Shown here piece after piece: positions 10,435 through 18,533 of a stretch of DNA of 64,000 bases. Position 1 is the stretch's first letter; every line of letters begins with the position of its first letter. Source of the stretch: CANHVK01 sp046304235. Lineage in GTDB: Bacteria; Bacteroidota; Bacteroidia; Flavobacteriales_D; Crocinitomicaceae. The stretch is taken from positions 15,864-79,863 of the forward strand of contig JBKCEW010000061.1 of the NCBI GenBank assembly GCA_046304235.1. Direction: 5' to 3'. Below the pieces are notes generated by a model. It worked only from the letters and a program-made list of their open reading frames with translations, was not told where the DNA came from and did no database searches. Position numbers and translations under genes: made by a program.

Positions 10435-10848
10435 ATGGCTACTATTAAAAACTTTGAAGAGTTAGATGTTTGGAAACTGGGTATGGAGTTATGCTCTGAT
10501 ATCTACAGTCTCACAAATACTGATTTATTTTCAAAAGATTATAGTTTAAAAGACCAAACTAGACGTGCAGCAATTTCTGTTCCATCTAATATTTCCGAAG
10601 GTTATGAAAGAGAAGGGATAAATCAATTCATCTACTTTCTAGTAATTGCAAAAGGTTCGTGTGGAGAATTAAGAACACAATTGAAAATTGCTCTTAATTT
10701 AAAATATATTAACGAAAAAGAATATTATAGACTAAATGATAAATGTTTATCAACTAGTAAACAACTTGCTGGATTTATTAAATATTTGAGAAATTATAAA
10801 CAAAATGATAAAAATTACGATTCGCAAATTCAAACTATCAATTTGTAA
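10435..10848 (+). CDS. Four-helix-bundle protein (23S rRNA-IVP / Avd-like family)
   Basis: This 137-residue protein belongs to the four-helix-bundle family first described from intervening sequences in 23S rRNA genes and related to Avd of diversity-generating retroelements. Family landmarks are LDVWKLGMEL near the start, the central [17 protein letters not shown], and SCGELRTQLKIA. Its molecular role is not established; family members form basic pentameric barrels and may bind nucleic acid. It interrupts sufB-sufC, shares the strand, and is bracketed by inverted repeats, one of which covers its stop codon. No target-site duplication or transposase is visible. A divergent second copy sits between sdhA and sdhB. 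Confidence 0.92.
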   Translation: MATIKNFEELDVWKLGMELCSDIYSLTNTDLFSKDYSLKDQTRRAAISVPSNISEGYEREGINQFIYFLVIAKGSCGELRTQLKIALNLKYINEKEYYRLNDKCLSTSKQLAGFIKYLRNYKQNDKNYDSQIQTINL

Positions 10849-10881
10849 TCTGCAATTTGTAATTTGATAATTATAAGGAAA

Positions 10882-11634
10882 ATGATTAAAATAGATAACT
10901 TACACGCTTCCATTAATGGGAAGGAAATATTGAAAGGCTTAAACTTAGAAGTGAAAGCTGGAGAAGTTCACGCGATTATGGGTCCAAATGGTGCGGGTAA
11001 AAGCACCTTGGCTTCTGTATTAGCTGGTCGTGAAGAATATGAAATCACAGAAGGTGAAGTGACTTTTGATGGAAAGGATTTATTAGAACTTTCTACGGAA
11101 GACAGAGCACGTGAAGGATTGTTCTTGGCGTTTCAATATCCGGTGGAAATTCCTGGAGTTTCTAATGTAAATTTCTTGCGTACTGCATTAAACGAAAAAC
11201 GTGAGTATTTAGGTCAAGATCCTATTTCAGCGAAAGACTTTATGCAAATGGTGCGTGATAAATCAAAGATAGTTGAATTGGATTCTAAATTGGCTAATAG
11301 ATCTGTGAACGAAGGTTTCTCTGGCGGTGAGAAAAAACGTAACGAGATTTTCCAAATGGCGATGTTAGAACCGAAATTAGCAATTCTAGACGAGACTGAT
11401 TCTGGGTTAGATATTGATGCTTTACGTATTGTAGCAACTGGTGTAACTAAATTGAAATCAGAAGAAAATGCAACTATAGTAATCACTCACTACCAACGCT
11501 TATTAGACTACATCGTACCGGATTACGTACACGTTCTTTACAACGGAAAAATTGTAAAAACGGGACCAAAAGAATTAGCATTGGAGTTAGAAGAAAAAGG
11601 ATACGATTGGATTAAGGCAGAGTTTGGGGAGTAG
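10882..11634 (+). CDS. sufC: SUF ATPase subunit SufC
   Basis: SufC (250 aa) is the ABC-type ATPase of the SufBC2D scaffold; its ATP-driven dimerisation reshapes SufB-SufD for cluster assembly. Walker A GPNGAGKST, the signature-like FSGGEKKRNE, Walker B LAILDETDSGLDIDALR and the H-loop in IVITHYQRLL are all visible. It is soluble, with no membrane segment. The start ATG at 10882 (MIKIDNLHAS) follows an AAGGAA purine stretch; an upstream in-frame ATG at 10864 lies in the repeat flank and is less likely. Confidence 0.96.
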   Translation: MIKIDNLHASINGKEILKGLNLEVKAGEVHAIMGPNGAGKSTLASVLAGREEYEITEGEVTFDGKDLLELSTEDRAREGLFLAFQYPVEIPGVSNVNFLRTALNEKREYLGQDPISAKDFMQMVRDKSKIVELDSKLANRSVNEGFSGGEKKRNEIFQMAMLEPKLAILDETDSGLDIDALRIVATGVTKLKSEENATIVITHYQRLLDYIVPDYVHVLYNGKIVKTGPKELALELEEKGYDWIKAEFGE

Positions 11635-11635
11635 G

Positions 11636-11704
11636 CTTCGACAAGCTCAGCCTGACAGACTTCGACAAGCTCAGTCTGACTAAATCGACAGGCTCAGTCT
11701 GACA
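11636..11704 (+). repeat. Three direct REP-like repeats between sufC and sufD
   Basis: Three head-to-tail copies of a 21-22 bp element with core TTCGACAAGCTCAG and tail TCTGAC lie at 11636-11657, 11660-11680 and 11683-11704, about 24 bp apart. The third copy has decayed (ATCGACAGGCTCAG). The first begins one base after the sufC stop. The same element occurs in both orientations at 15757-15900. This element family is common in flavobacterial intergenic regions. Confidence 0.85.
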
Positions 11705-11742
11705 TTAATTAAAATAAAACAGGGTAACCAAATTAGGTTAAA

Positions 11743-13005
11743 ATGGAAGAAACTAAAAAATTTCACGAGCGCATAGCAACAAAGGGGTATACTTTGGTAT
11801 TACCTCAAGAACTTCGTGAAAAATCATTAGAAATATTAAACGAAACTGCTTTCCCAACGACGAAAACGGAAGCGTGGAAATATACACGTACAACTCGTAT
11901 TAGTAATGGAACTTTTCAATTAGCAAATCCAACTATACAATCTGTTACTCCTTATTTGATTGAAGGATTAAACGGAAACATATTAGTATTTGTAAATGGA
12001 TTTTACCAAGCAAATCTTTCAACAATCATAGATACTAAAGGACTTCACGTTTCGTCACTTGCATGTACTCCACACGATTGGGTGAAAGCAAATACGAAAG
12101 TAAGTTTGGAAGGAGAAGTATTTAATGCTTTGAATACCGCATTTACTACTGATGGAGTATGTATTGAAATTGCTAAAAATGCGATTATCGAGGAACCAAT
12201 ACAGTTAATTTATATTACAACTGGTTCGGCTGTTTTATCATCGGTTCGCAATATTTTAATTGCAAACGACAATTCAGAGGCGACTGTTACGATGAATTAC
12301 GTGGGTGAAAATGCAGAGGCAAACTTTACGAATGTAATTACAGAAGTAACTGTAAAAACAAACGCTTCGTTGTCTATTCATAAAGTTCAACACGAAAACA
12401 ATACCAATTTCCATATTAACACGGAAACAGTATCACAAGGAAGAGATTCTCGTTTTACTTTATCTACTTCTACCTTTTCGGGAGCAATCGTACGTAATAA
12501 TGTATATGTTCACGTGGATGGTGAAAATGCTGAAACAAACTTATATGGTTTGTATTTGACAGACGACAAACAGTTAGTAGATAACCATACCGTGATTGAC
12601 CACAAAGTACCAAACTGTAATTCAAACGAATTATACAAAGGGGTGTTGGATGGACAATCAACCGGTGTTTTTAACGGAAAAGTATATGTTCGTGAACAAG
12701 CTCAAAAAATCAATGCTTTTCAATCAAATGGGAATGTATTACTGAGTGATAACGCTTCGATGAACTCAAAACCAGAATTGGAAATCTATGCGGATGATGT
12801 TAAATGTTCTCACGGATCTACAACAGGTCAAATTGACGAAGAAGCAATATTCTATTTACGTGCGAGAGGAATTTCTGAAAAATCAGCAAAAAGTTTAATG
12901 ATAAACGGATTTGTTGGTGAAGTAGTTGACCAAATTTCAAACGAAATTGTTCGTGAACAGATTACAAAATTGATGGCGCAGAAGTTAGGATATTCTTTTG
13001 AATAA
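11743..13005 (+). CDS. sufD: Fe-S cluster assembly protein SufD
   Basis: SufD (420 aa) is the SufB paralogue completing the SufBC2D scaffold and is linked to iron entry. The C-terminal block CSHGSTTGQIDEEAIFYLRA and then ARGISEKSAKSLMINGF is diagnostic, and the middle is the expected beta-helix. The N-terminal EAWKYT segment is typical of the family. Length is normal. It follows sufC after the REP triplet (108 bp gap) and is followed by tlyA 34 bp downstream. Confidence 0.94.
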   Translation: MEETKKFHERIATKGYTLVLPQELREKSLEILNETAFPTTKTEAWKYTRTTRISNGTFQLANPTIQSVTPYLIEGLNGNILVFVNGFYQANLSTIIDTKGLHVSSLACTPHDWVKANTKVSLEGEVFNALNTAFTTDGVCIEIAKNAIIEEPIQLIYITTGSAVLSSVRNILIANDNSEATVTMNYVGENAEANFTNVITEVTVKTNASLSIHKVQHENNTNFHINTETVSQGRDSRFTLSTSTFSGAIVRNNVYVHVDGENAETNLYGLYLTDDKQLVDNHTVIDHKVPNCNSNELYKGVLDGQSTGVFNGKVYVREQAQKINAFQSNGNVLLSDNASMNSKPELEIYADDVKCSHGSTTGQIDEEAIFYLRARGISEKSAKSLMINGFVGEVVDQISNEIVREQITKLMAQKLGYSFE

Positions 13006-13039
13006 ACTACTTTTGACAATATAGATTCTTCAGTAAACT

Positions 13040-13777
13040 ATGGAAGAACGTTTAGATAAAATACTTATTCAGCGCGGTTTGATTACTACTCGAGTTCGAG
13101 CAGAAAAAATGATTCTCGAAACAGGAGTAAAAGTGGGGGGTAAACTCATTAATAAACCTGGAAAAAAATTTCCGTTGGATGTAGAAATTGAAATGCTAGC
13201 AGAAGAAATACCTTGGGTTTCTCGCGGCGCTTTCAAACTTATTCACGGATTAGATTTTTGGAATCTTTCTGTTGCTGGACTAACCGCAATGGATTTAGGT
13301 GCTTCCACTGGTGGATTTACAGAAGTATTGCTTTCCAGAGATATCGAAAAAGTATATTGTGTTGACGTAGGTACAAATCAATTGCATCAAACGATAAAGT
13401 CCAACGATAAAGTCATTGATATTAGTAAGACTCATATCCGTGAATTGACGAAACACCAAGTTTCAGAGTTAGTTGATTTAGTGGTGATTGACGTATCTTT
13501 TATTTCGTTGGAAAAAGTGTTGCCTTTTGTGCATCCGTTTTTAAAAGACGAAGGACAAATCATCACCTTGGTAAAACCACAATTTGAAGTCGGTAAAGAA
13601 AACATTTCGAAGGGAGGAATTGTTAAAAACACACTACTCTACCCTACGGTAATTGAAAATATCAAAAAAGTAAGTGAGCGTTGTAATTTGGAATACCGAG
13701 GACATATAGACTCACCAATTCTTGGAGGTGATGGAAACAAAGAATTTTTAATGTGGCTTACTAAAAAGCCTATATAA
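13040..13777 (+). CDS. tlyA: TlyA-family rRNA 2'-O-methyltransferase (S4 + FtsJ fold)
   Basis: This 245-residue protein combines an N-terminal S4 RNA-binding domain (about residues 1-60, ERLDKILIQRGLITTRVRAE) with an RrmJ/FtsJ-like SAM methyltransferase domain. The SAM loop is LGASTGGFTEVLL, and the K-D-K-E catalytic tetrad is visible as SRGAFKL, DVSFISL, LVKPQFEVGK and GNKEFLMWL. Characterised TlyA proteins methylate ribose 2'-O positions in 16S and/or 23S rRNA; older annotations say hemolysin A. It sits inside the SUF operon between sufD and sufS with short gaps, so it is probably co-transcribed. I know of no functional link to Fe-S assembly. Confidence 0.92.
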   Translation: MEERLDKILIQRGLITTRVRAEKMILETGVKVGGKLINKPGKKFPLDVEIEMLAEEIPWVSRGAFKLIHGLDFWNLSVAGLTAMDLGASTGGFTEVLLSRDIEKVYCVDVGTNQLHQTIKSNDKVIDISKTHIRELTKHQVSELVDLVVIDVSFISLEKVLPFVHPFLKDEGQIITLVKPQFEVGKENISKGGIVKNTLLYPTVIENIKKVSERCNLEYRGHIDSPILGGDGNKEFLMWLTKKPI

Positions 13778-13785
13778 TAATTGGT

Positions 13786-15021
13786 ATGGAAACGACCGGT
13801 AAAAGAAAGTTTAATTTACGTGAAATCAGAGAAGACTTTCCTGCTTTACGTCAAACAGTATATGGTAAAAATTTGATTTATTTCGATAATGGTGCGACTT
13901 CTCAAAAACCGCAATTTGTCATCGATGCAATTAACCGATACTATACCAAAGACAATGCGAATATTCACCGTGGAGTTCATCATTTAAGTCAAAAAGCAAC
14001 CAACGAATACGAGGCTTCTCGTAAAACAATTGCCACATATTTGAATGCAAAACATACACACGAAATAATTTTCACTAAAGGAACAACAGAAGGAATAAAT
14101 TTGGTTGCATATTCTTTCGGGCTATTATTACAAAAAGGAGATGAGGTAATTATATCTGCAATGGAACACCATTCAAACATAGTTCCTTGGCAAATGCTCT
14201 GTGAGCGTGTAGGATGTGTATTGAAAGTGATTCCGATTAATAAAAAAGGAGAAATCATTTATGATGAATACCTACAATTATTAACAGAAAAGACCAAACT
14301 CGTTGCTGTTACGCATATTTCCAATTCCTTGGGAACAATCAATCCTATCAAAAAAATAATAGATGATGCTCATAAAGTAGGAGCGAAAGTATTGATTGAT
14401 GGTGCGCAAAGTATTCAACATACAAAAATTGATGTTCAAGCATTAGATTGTGATTTTTATGTGTTTTCTGGTCATAAAGTATTCGGTCCAACTGGTATTG
14501 GCGTACTTTATGGTAAAGAAGCAATCTTAAATAAAATGCCTCCTTATCAAGGTGGTGGAGATATGATTTTAAAGGTGACGTTTGAAAAAACAACCTACAA
14601 CGAATTACCATTCAAGTTTGAAGCAGGAACGCCTCACATTGCCGGAGCCATTTGTTTAGGTAAAGCGATTGAATACCTAAATCAATTTAACATTGAAGAT
14701 TTAGAAAGACACGAATTGGAATTGGCTGATTATGCTACTGATTTGTTGTTAACGTTTGAAGGACTTCACATTATCGGTGAATCAAAGAAAAAAACAAGCG
14801 TGGTTTCTTTTGTTGTCGACGGTGCTCACCCGTTTGATATAGGTACACTATTAGACAAACAAGGAGTAGCAGTTCGCACAGGACACCATTGTACCCAACC
14901 GATTATGGACTTTTACAAAATACCTGGAACTGTAAGAGCATCTTTTGCCTTTTACAATACCAAGGAAGAAATAGATTATTTTATAGCTGCGCTTGATAAA
15001 GCAATAACGATGTTAAGATAA
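13786..15021 (+). CDS. sufS: Cysteine desulfurase SufS
   Basis: SufS (411 aa) is a PLP enzyme that takes sulfur from L-cysteine and passes it as persulfide to SufE. The PLP lysine is K231 in FSGHKVFGPTGIG, and the catalytic cysteine is C369 in RTGHHCTQP, the compact group II loop. The N-terminal YFDNGATSQKP and the substrate-binding region AMEHHSNIVPWQ fit the family. Its start is 8 bp after tlyA, and sufE follows after 4 bp, so translational coupling with sufE is likely. Confidence 0.96.
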   Translation: METTGKRKFNLREIREDFPALRQTVYGKNLIYFDNGATSQKPQFVIDAINRYYTKDNANIHRGVHHLSQKATNEYEASRKTIATYLNAKHTHEIIFTKGTTEGINLVAYSFGLLLQKGDEVIISAMEHHSNIVPWQMLCERVGCVLKVIPINKKGEIIYDEYLQLLTEKTKLVAVTHISNSLGTINPIKKIIDDAHKVGAKVLIDGAQSIQHTKIDVQALDCDFYVFSGHKVFGPTGIGVLYGKEAILNKMPPYQGGGDMILKVTFEKTTYNELPFKFEAGTPHIAGAICLGKAIEYLNQFNIEDLERHELELADYATDLLLTFEGLHIIGESKKKTSVVSFVVDGAHPFDIGTLLDKQGVAVRTGHHCTQPIMDFYKIPGTVRASFAFYNTKEEIDYFIAALDKAITMLR

Positions 15022-15025
15022 GGAT

Positions 15026-15448
15026 ATGACCTTAAACGAAAAACAAGTGGAATTAATTGATGAGTTTTCTGTCTTCGATGATTGGATGGATAAGTATCAA
15101 TACATCATTGATTTAGGAAATGACCTTGCTCCTTTCGATGAAACAAAAAGAACGAAAGACAGAATCATTGAAGGATGTCAATCGCAAGTTTGGTTAGACG
15201 CCTCGTATGATGGAAACGTGATGCATTTTGAAGCAGATTCAGATGCAATTATCACGAAAGGAATTATTGCGATGTTAATTCGAGTGCTGGATAATGAAAA
15301 ACCGGAAGAAATTGCAAAATGTGATTTCCATTTCATCAATGAGATAGGTTTGTATGAGCACTTATCCCCTACTCGTTCGAATGGTTTAGCAAGTATGGTC
15401 AAAAAAATGAAAATGGCAGCTTTGATGGCTGTTGGTCAAAACGGATAA
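15026..15448 (+). CDS. sufE: Sulfur acceptor protein SufE
   Basis: SufE (140 aa) accepts the persulfide from SufS and raises its activity. The acceptor cysteine is C51 in DRIIEGCQSQVWL, the expected position. The C-terminal segment PTRSNGLASMVKKMK is also conserved in the family. It lies between sufS and sufT with gaps of only a few bases. Confidence 0.95.
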   Translation: MTLNEKQVELIDEFSVFDDWMDKYQYIIDLGNDLAPFDETKRTKDRIIEGCQSQVWLDASYDGNVMHFEADSDAIITKGIIAMLIRVLDNEKPEEIAKCDFHFINEIGLYEHLSPTRSNGLASMVKKMKMAALMAVGQNG

Positions 15449-15450
15449 TT

Positions 15451-15756
15451 ATGGTAGAGTTAGAAAATAATATTGTTTCGATGTTAAAGACAATCTATGA
15501 CCCGGAAATTCCAGTGGATATTTACGAGTTAGGATTGATTTATGAGGTGAAAATTTCCAAAGAAAACGACGTTGTAATAGATATGACATTGACTTCTCCA
15601 AATTGTCCCGTAGCAGAAACGTTACCAAAAGAAGTAGAAGACAAAGTAAAATCGGTAGAAGGTGTTGCCTCATGTATCGTGAATATTGTCTTTGACCCTT
15701 CGTGGGATAAGGATATGATGTCTGAAGAAGCAAAACTAGAATTAGGCTTTTTGTAA
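15451..15756 (+). CDS. sufT: SufT-like Fe-S maturation protein (DUF59/MIP18 family)
   Basis: This 101-residue DUF59 protein matches SufT, an auxiliary factor for Fe-S protein maturation. Visible landmarks are TIYDPEIPVDIYELGLIY near the start, TSPNCPVAE with the conserved cysteine, and the hydrophobic IVNIVFDPSWDKDMMSEEA. It begins 2 bp after sufE and ends the operon; a REP hairpin cluster starts at the next base after its stop. Confidence 0.93.
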   Translation: MVELENNIVSMLKTIYDPEIPVDIYELGLIYEVKISKENDVVIDMTLTSPNCPVAETLPKEVEDKVKSVEGVASCIVNIVFDPSWDKDMMSEEAKLELGFL

Positions 15757-15900
15757 CTTCGACAAGCTCAGTCTGACAAAAAGACTTTATAAATTTAATT
15801 TGTCAGATTGAGCATGTCGAAATCAGACAAATTAAATTTATATTTTGTATATTTAAGAAAGACACTTTGCTCATTTTTGTCACGCTGAGCTTGTCGAAGT
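15757..15900. repeat. Inverted REP cluster with competing hairpins, sufT-fabF intergenic
   Basis: One direct REP copy (15757-15778) is followed by two inverted copies (about 15799-15821 and 15879-15900). The arm 15758-15780 pairs with 15799-15821 at 21 of 23 positions. A different, perfect 17-bp inverted repeat (15788-15804 with 15826-15842, word AAATTTAATTTGTC) overlaps it, so both hairpins cannot form together. The first copy can also pair with the third (20 of 22). No U-run follows, so this is not a standard intrinsic terminator. Confidence 0.8.
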
Positions 15901-15933
15901 GGACATAAAAAAGCAAAGTAAAAACAAAGTGTT

Positions 15934-17178
15934 ATGAGAAGAGTTGTAATCACTGGAATGGGGGCGTTAACGCCGATTGGGAATTCTGTAGAAGCATATT
16001 GGGAAAATCTTAAAAATGGGGTAAGTGGTGCAGGTCCGATTACCAAATTTGACACCGAAAAGTTTAAAACGACTTTTGCGTGTGAATTAAAGGGATATGA
16101 CCCAAAAGCACATTTTGATGTTAAAGAAATCAGAAAATACGACCCATTTACACAATATGCCTTGGTTGCTGTGGATGAAGCAGTAAAACAAGCACAACTT
16201 AATTTTGAGAAATTAAATGTAAACCGTATTGGTGTGATTTGGGGATCTGGAAATGGAGGGATCCAAACATTTCAAGATCAAATGATGGAATTTTGTCAAG
16301 GTGACGGAACACCAAGATTTACACCATTCTTTATACCTCGTATTTTAGTTGATATTGCCTCTGGAATCATTTCCATTAAATACGGATTAAGAGGCGTAAA
16401 TTATTGTCCAGTATCTGCTTGTGCCACTTCAAACACTGCATTGATTGATGCTTTCAACTACATTCGTTGGAACAAAGCAGATATCATTATTTCGGGTGGT
16501 TCAGAAGCGGCGATTAATCAAGCGGCGATTGGTGGATTCTCTGCTGCACAGGCTTTATCAAAACGCAACGATGACCCAACAACAGCTTCAAGACCTTTTG
16601 ATGTCAATCGTGACGGTTTTGTAATGGGTGAAGGTTCAGGCGCATTGATTTTAGAAGAATATGATCACGCTGTTAAACGTGGCGCAACAATACTTGGCGA
16701 AATTGTAGGAGGTGGAATGGCTGCTGATGCTTACCACTTAACAGGAACGCACCCAGAAGGAGAAGGTGCAGTACTAGGTATGGAATTAGCTATCGAAGAA
16801 GCAGGAATTACCGCTTCTGACGTTGATTATATCAATATGCACGCTACTTCTACTCCGCAAGGAGATGTGAGTGAATTAATTGCTGCAAAACGTGTTTTTG
16901 GAGAAAATCAAAAATTAAGTGTTTCTGGAACGAAATCGATGACTGGACATTTATTGGGTGCTGCAGGTGCTATTGAGGCCATTGCCTGTGTGAAAGCATT
17001 GCAAGACCAAATTGTACCACCAACCATCAATACAGAAACAATTGAACCAGAATATGCTTCAATGTTCCATTTCCCTTTACACAAAGGAAAGGCTAAAACG
17101 ATGACGTATGCGATGAGTAATACCTTTGGTTTTGGTGGACATATTGCTTCGGTCATTTTTAAAAAATTTGAAAAATAA
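15934..17178 (+). CDS. fabF: Beta-ketoacyl-ACP synthase II (FabF)
   Basis: FabF (414 aa) elongates acyl-ACP with malonyl-ACP in type II fatty acid synthesis in the cytoplasm. The thiolase-fold Cys-His-His triad is visible: C163 in VSACATSN, His in NMHATSTPQGD, and His in KSMTGHLLGAAGA. The C-terminal NTFGFGGH glycine-rich loop is intact. It is transcribed alone or by read-through from suf; an intrinsic terminator follows 20 bp after the stop. No acpP or fab genes are adjacent in the window. Confidence 0.95.
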   Translation: MRRVVITGMGALTPIGNSVEAYWENLKNGVSGAGPITKFDTEKFKTTFACELKGYDPKAHFDVKEIRKYDPFTQYALVAVDEAVKQAQLNFEKLNVNRIGVIWGSGNGGIQTFQDQMMEFCQGDGTPRFTPFFIPRILVDIASGIISIKYGLRGVNYCPVSACATSNTALIDAFNYIRWNKADIIISGGSEAAINQAAIGGFSAAQALSKRNDDPTTASRPFDVNRDGFVMGEGSGALILEEYDHAVKRGATILGEIVGGGMAADAYHLTGTHPEGEGAVLGMELAIEEAGITASDVDYINMHATSTPQGDVSELIAAKRVFGENQKLSVSGTKSMTGHLLGAAGAIEAIACVKALQDQIVPPTINTETIEPEYASMFHFPLHKGKAKTMTYAMSNTFGFGGHIASVIFKKFEK

Positions 17179-17182
17179 TTCA

Positions 17183-17534
17183 ATACAAAATGATATTCAA
17201 AGCCTTACAGAGATGTAGGGCTTTTTTTATGAAGAAAATTGTATTATTAAATCTATTAAATAATAGCTTATAATTGAATGATCTAAATAAAATTTAAAAC
17301 CAAAATTAAAGATTAGATTATATTTTATATTTTTGGACTTATTTAATACTTAATTAAGTTTAAAGATGAACTTAAGTTACCGACAAGTTTAAAAACAATA
17401 GACGATCAGCAGGTTCTAACTCACTTATCGCCTTACTAAAAATAAAATTAATATAATAACTGGAGTCCAGAAATCAGTAAAAAAAACGGGGCGTATCCCA
17501 AAAGCCATATGAGTAAGAAATAATTTAATAATAA
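17183..17534. other. Gene-less spacer upstream of the 154-aa membrane protein
   Basis: Apart from the fabF terminator this 352-bp AT-rich stretch shows no open frame with recognisable content, no tRNA and no strong TAnnTTTG promoter. A less AT-rich patch at about 17400-17515 differs slightly in composition from its surroundings, but I recognise nothing in it. Confidence 0.5.
17199..17228 (+). terminator. Intrinsic terminator after fabF
   Basis: An 11-bp stem, AAAGCCTTACA with TGTAGGGCTTT (one wobble), and a GAGA tetraloop are followed by a run of seven T. It lies 20 bp beyond the fabF stop. Confidence 0.9.
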
Positions 17535-17999
17535 ATGAATCTAAATTTATCTACAATAATACTATCAGTACCTTCGTTAGGAATATCTGAAATAATATTA
17601 ATAATAATTTTTATAAGTTTTGGCTTAGGCTTAATTCCAACAATATTCTATTTAATAACTCTTCAAAATACACTAAAAGAAATAAGTGTTGAAAATCGTA
17701 AAATGAAACCTAGTCAAGTTTGGTTAATGCTAATACCACTATTTGGAATTGCTTGGCAATTTATTTTAATAAGTAGAATTAGTGAGTCATTAAAAAGTGA
17801 ATTTTCATCAAGAAGCATTTCAATAAATGAAGAAAAACCAGGTTATTCCATTGGATTAACCTACTGCATACTATTTTGTTGCGGTTGGATACCGGTACTC
17901 GGTTTATTAGCTGCTATTGGAGGCTTAGTTTGTTGGATAATATACTGGGTTAAAATAAATGATTTTAAGAAAAAACTTCAACAAACAAAATTTATTTAA
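17535..17999 (+). CDS. Unknown small membrane protein, four predicted helices
   Basis: The 154-residue protein has four hydrophobic segments, at about residues 17-42 (IILIIIFISFGLGLIPTIFY), 62-80 (QVWLMLIPLFGIAWQFILIS), 106-122 and 124-140, and a basic C-terminus. The motif NRKMKPSQVWLMLIPLFGIAWQF recurs in uncharacterised Bacteroidota membrane proteins as far as I remember, but I cannot name a function. It stands alone between two terminators (17199-17228 and 18142-18171), so it is probably a single-gene unit in an accessory stretch. Confidence 0.7.
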   Translation: MNLNLSTIILSVPSLGISEIILIIIFISFGLGLIPTIFYLITLQNTLKEISVENRKMKPSQVWLMLIPLFGIAWQFILISRISESLKSEFSSRSISINEEKPGYSIGLTYCILFCCGWIPVLGLLAAIGGLVCWIIYWVKINDFKKKLQQTKFI

Positions 18000-18533
18000 A
18001 AATATAATAAATATTCATACACCCTATTCAACACAAAGCCTTAAAATTATTGTCACTTATACTAAAAGTACTCCAACACGTAATTAAAACGCATTTAATA
18101 AAAATTTAAGTATGTTGTTTTCCGATTTGATTTAATACTATAGCCAAGTTTTAACGACTTGGCTTTTTTTTGAATGTAACCTATTAAAAACAAGCTGTTT
18201 TTTGATTGATAGGCACTAAAGATCCCCTACACATAAAACTACTGTTTATAGAAATGCATAATTGACCTTTACAATAGTCTTATAAAAAATCACTAATTTA
18301 AAAGTGTCTCATATATTTTTAATTTGATAAGCTGTTTTAAGAATTTTATACGAAGTATAAAATCAAATCTTTTATATCCTAAAATTCAACATCTAGATTA
18401 TAAAATCGCTTAAAATGGTTATTTTTAAGTGAATTTTAGTTCGGGTTTAGTCTCTCTAACTCTAGAATAGGTTTGAGACGAACTGACGTTGCCTCACACT
18501 TATAACTTCACTAAAAAAGACTAATTTTATCTC
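18000..18533. other. Gene-less spacer between membrane protein and YhcG pseudogene
   Basis: Besides the terminator at 18142-18171, this 534-bp region holds a 9-bp palindrome ATTTTATAC-GAA-GTATAAAAT (18343-18363) and a patch at about 18435-18500 that is less AT-rich than its surroundings. I find no convincing gene, tRNA or promoter. Confidence 0.5.
18142..18171 (+). terminator. Intrinsic terminator downstream of the 154-aa membrane protein
   Basis: The stem AGCCAAGT (18142-18149) with ACTTGGCT (18157-18164) and a 7-nt loop is followed by an uninterrupted T run. It ends about 170 bp past the stop codon. Confidence 0.85.

Noticed and set aside
15795..16055. Minus-strand frame of 86 codons across the sufT-fabF spacer
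   Set aside because: It is read from inverted REPs and the antisense of fabF; no independent support.
18343..18363. Palindrome containing TATACGAAGTATA, resembling a loxP arm
   Set aside because: Only one arm is similar, the spacer is 3 bp instead of 8, and no recombinase is nearby; likely chance in AT-rich DNA.
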